Shown here: in pieces, positions 6,388 to 7,294 of the stretch | How positions within the stretch are numbered: position 1 is the stretch's first letter | How the letters are laid out: every line of letters starts with the position of its first letter | The notes under the pieces: generated by a model | Told to the model about the DNA's origin: nothing | Seen by the model: only the letters and a program-made list of their open reading frames with translations | Databases searched by the model: none | Made by a program: the position numbers and the translations under genes | NCBI GenBank assembly: GCA_030018635.1 | Contig: JASEHU010000099.1 | Coordinates: 1-7,294 of the forward strand | Length of the DNA: 7,294 nt | Direction: 5' to 3' | DNA from: a bacterium | GTDB taxonomy: Bacteria; UBA9089; CG2-30-40-21; SBAY01

Positions 6388-7294
6388 ATGCAAACTTCGA
6401 TTGTAAATTTTCAAGAAATTAAAAAAATTCAAGATTTTCGGATTGATGCTGAATGTTTTAAACCAATTCATCTTCAAACTGAAAACTTGATAGCAAAAAA
6501 ATGTCACGAGTCAATTGGATGCCTTTCTGAATCCGTTATTAATTTTGGTGCATATTCACTCTGTAACTTCATTGAGTTTCTTGATAATGGCATGCCTTTC
6601 ATTGTTACGGAAGATATCAAAAACAATATTATTGATACAGCTCATTTGCATTACATCTCAAAAGATGTTCATAAAATACTTTATAAATCGTATTGCCGGT
6701 CTGGACAGGTTTTGCTTACTATGGCAGGGGCTTATCTTGGACAATCGGCAGTTTACTATTTGGATTTTGAAGCGAGCTCAAATCAAGCAATAGCAAAAAT
6801 TACATTAAAACAAAATTCCATTGAACCATTTTATCTTTCCACTTTCCTGAATTGCATATACGGACAATCACAAATAGAAAGATTTAGAACAGGCACCGGT
6901 CAGCCAAACCTAAATTTAGGTTTAATACAAACAATCAAAATCCCTTGTCTCAACGAAACATTTCAGGCTTTCATTAAACAGATAACGCTAAAAGGCATTG
7001 ATTTTCATAAGCAAAGTAAGAATTTATACAATCAAGCCGAACAAATCCTTCTCTCCGAGCTTGGCCTTTTGAATTGGAAGCCCAAACATCGCTTGTCCTT
7101 CGTCAAAAATTTCTCAGACACGGATACAGCCGGGCGCATCGATGCCGAATACTTCCAGCCGAAATATGAGGAAATAGTCGATGCGATCAAGTCATCAAAG
7201 AATTATGCTTGTTTAGGCGACCCCGTTTTAATTAAAAAGTGCATTGAGCCCGGGAGCGAAGCATATCAAGATAGCGGTATTCCTTTTCTGCGAG
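6388..7294 (+). CDS. hsdS: Type I-like restriction-modification specificity subunit HsdS, 3'-truncated by the window
   Basis: The frame is open from the ATG at 6388 to the window edge and gives the first 302 residues; HsdS proteins are usually about 400-450. HsdS is the DNA-recognition subunit, with two target recognition domains separated by helical spacers. Seen here: RIDAECFKP (18-26), the first recognition domain (about 40-190) with GQVLLTMAGAYLGQSAV (106-122) and the characteristic TGTGQPNLNLGLIQTIKIP (168-186), a helical spacer (about 190-228, ending LLSELGLLNW), then a second-half start RIDAEYFQPKYEEI (250-263) mirroring residue 18. The second recognition domain begins with SGIPFLR at the edge. 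GGAG at 6378-6381 lies six bases before the start. It presumably pairs with the methyltransferase at 3412-5496 to set the target site. The first domain is markedly AT-rich compared with the rest. Confidence 0.93.
   Translation, partial: MQTSIVNFQEIKKIQDFRIDAECFKPIHLQTENLIAKKCHESIGCLSESVINFGAYSLCNFIEFLDNGMPFIVTEDIKNNIIDTAHLHYISKDVHKILYKSYCRSGQVLLTMAGAYLGQSAVYYLDFEASSNQAIAKITLKQNSIEPFYLSTFLNCIYGQSQIERFRTGTGQPNLNLGLIQTIKIPCLNETFQAFIKQITLKGIDFHKQSKNLYNQAEQILLSELGLLNWKPKHRLSFVKNFSDTDTAGRIDAEYFQPKYEEIVDAIKSSKNYACLGDPVLIKKCIEPGSEAYQDSGIPFLR
6439..6465 (+). repeat. HsdS half-repeat motif, first copy
   Basis: This stretch encodes RIDAECFKP and recurs at 7135-7161 as RIDAEYFQP: seven of nine residues match but only about 18 of 27 bases, most changes being at third positions. 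It marks the beginning of the first HsdS half and reflects the pseudo-twofold build of the family. Confidence 0.75.
7135..7161 (+). repeat. HsdS half-repeat motif, second copy
   Basis: This stretch encodes RIDAEYFQP, the counterpart of the motif at 6439-6465. It marks where the second recognition half starts, so the first half spans about 232 residues. Synonymous divergence from the first copy argues against a recent duplication. Confidence 0.75.

Noticed and set aside
6515..6793. 92-residue + strand frame within hsdS
   Set aside because: It is a shadow in another frame; the HsdS frame covers it with clear family motifs.
1..7294. tRNA, rRNA, CRISPR array, insertion sequence or integrase
   Set aside because: Reading both strands showed no regularly spaced repeats, transposase motifs, tRNA-like arms or rRNA-like stretches.

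Overview
The window is bacterial: compact, all genes on the + strand, Shine-Dalgarno-led starts, and a full-length RadC. By eye GC is around 40%. The sequence does not allow a confident taxonomic placement. An uncultured or environmental anaerobe is a guess, based only on the gene mix.

Layout. Positions 73-1350 encode a DUF362 protein that looks unrelated to the rest. A 215-base gap (1351-1565) follows, holding only weak ORF remnants. At 1566-2615 is a DUF1016 (YhcG-type) protein with a PD-(D/E)XK nuclease fold. After 81 bases comes a tight run of four genes: radC (2697-3398); an N6-adenine methyltransferase carrying an HsdR-type N-terminal nuclease domain (3412-5496); a Bro-N/DinD-like protein (5502-6344); and an HsdS specificity subunit (6388 to the window edge, incomplete).

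How the genes may work together. The last four read as one transcription unit with translational coupling: the ribosome site of the methyltransferase gene overlaps the radC stop, and that of the bro gene lies in the last codons of the methyltransferase gene. The methyltransferase plus HsdS form the modification and recognition core of a Type I-like system. Because the methyltransferase already carries a PD-(D/E)XK domain, the pair could cut DNA without a separate HsdR, as in BcgI-like Type IIB enzymes. An hsdR gene beyond 7294 cannot be excluded. RadC, the DUF1016 nuclease and the Bro-N/DinD-like protein are accessory genes often found around Type I loci and in defence islands.

The most informative detail is a short duplication. 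The last 11 codons of the methyltransferase gene, with their built-in ribosome site, recur as an untranslated remnant just before hsdS. The bro gene therefore appears to be a cassette inserted at an ancestral methyltransferase-hsdS junction. The first recognition domain of HsdS is also much more AT-rich than the rest of that gene, consistent with domain swapping.
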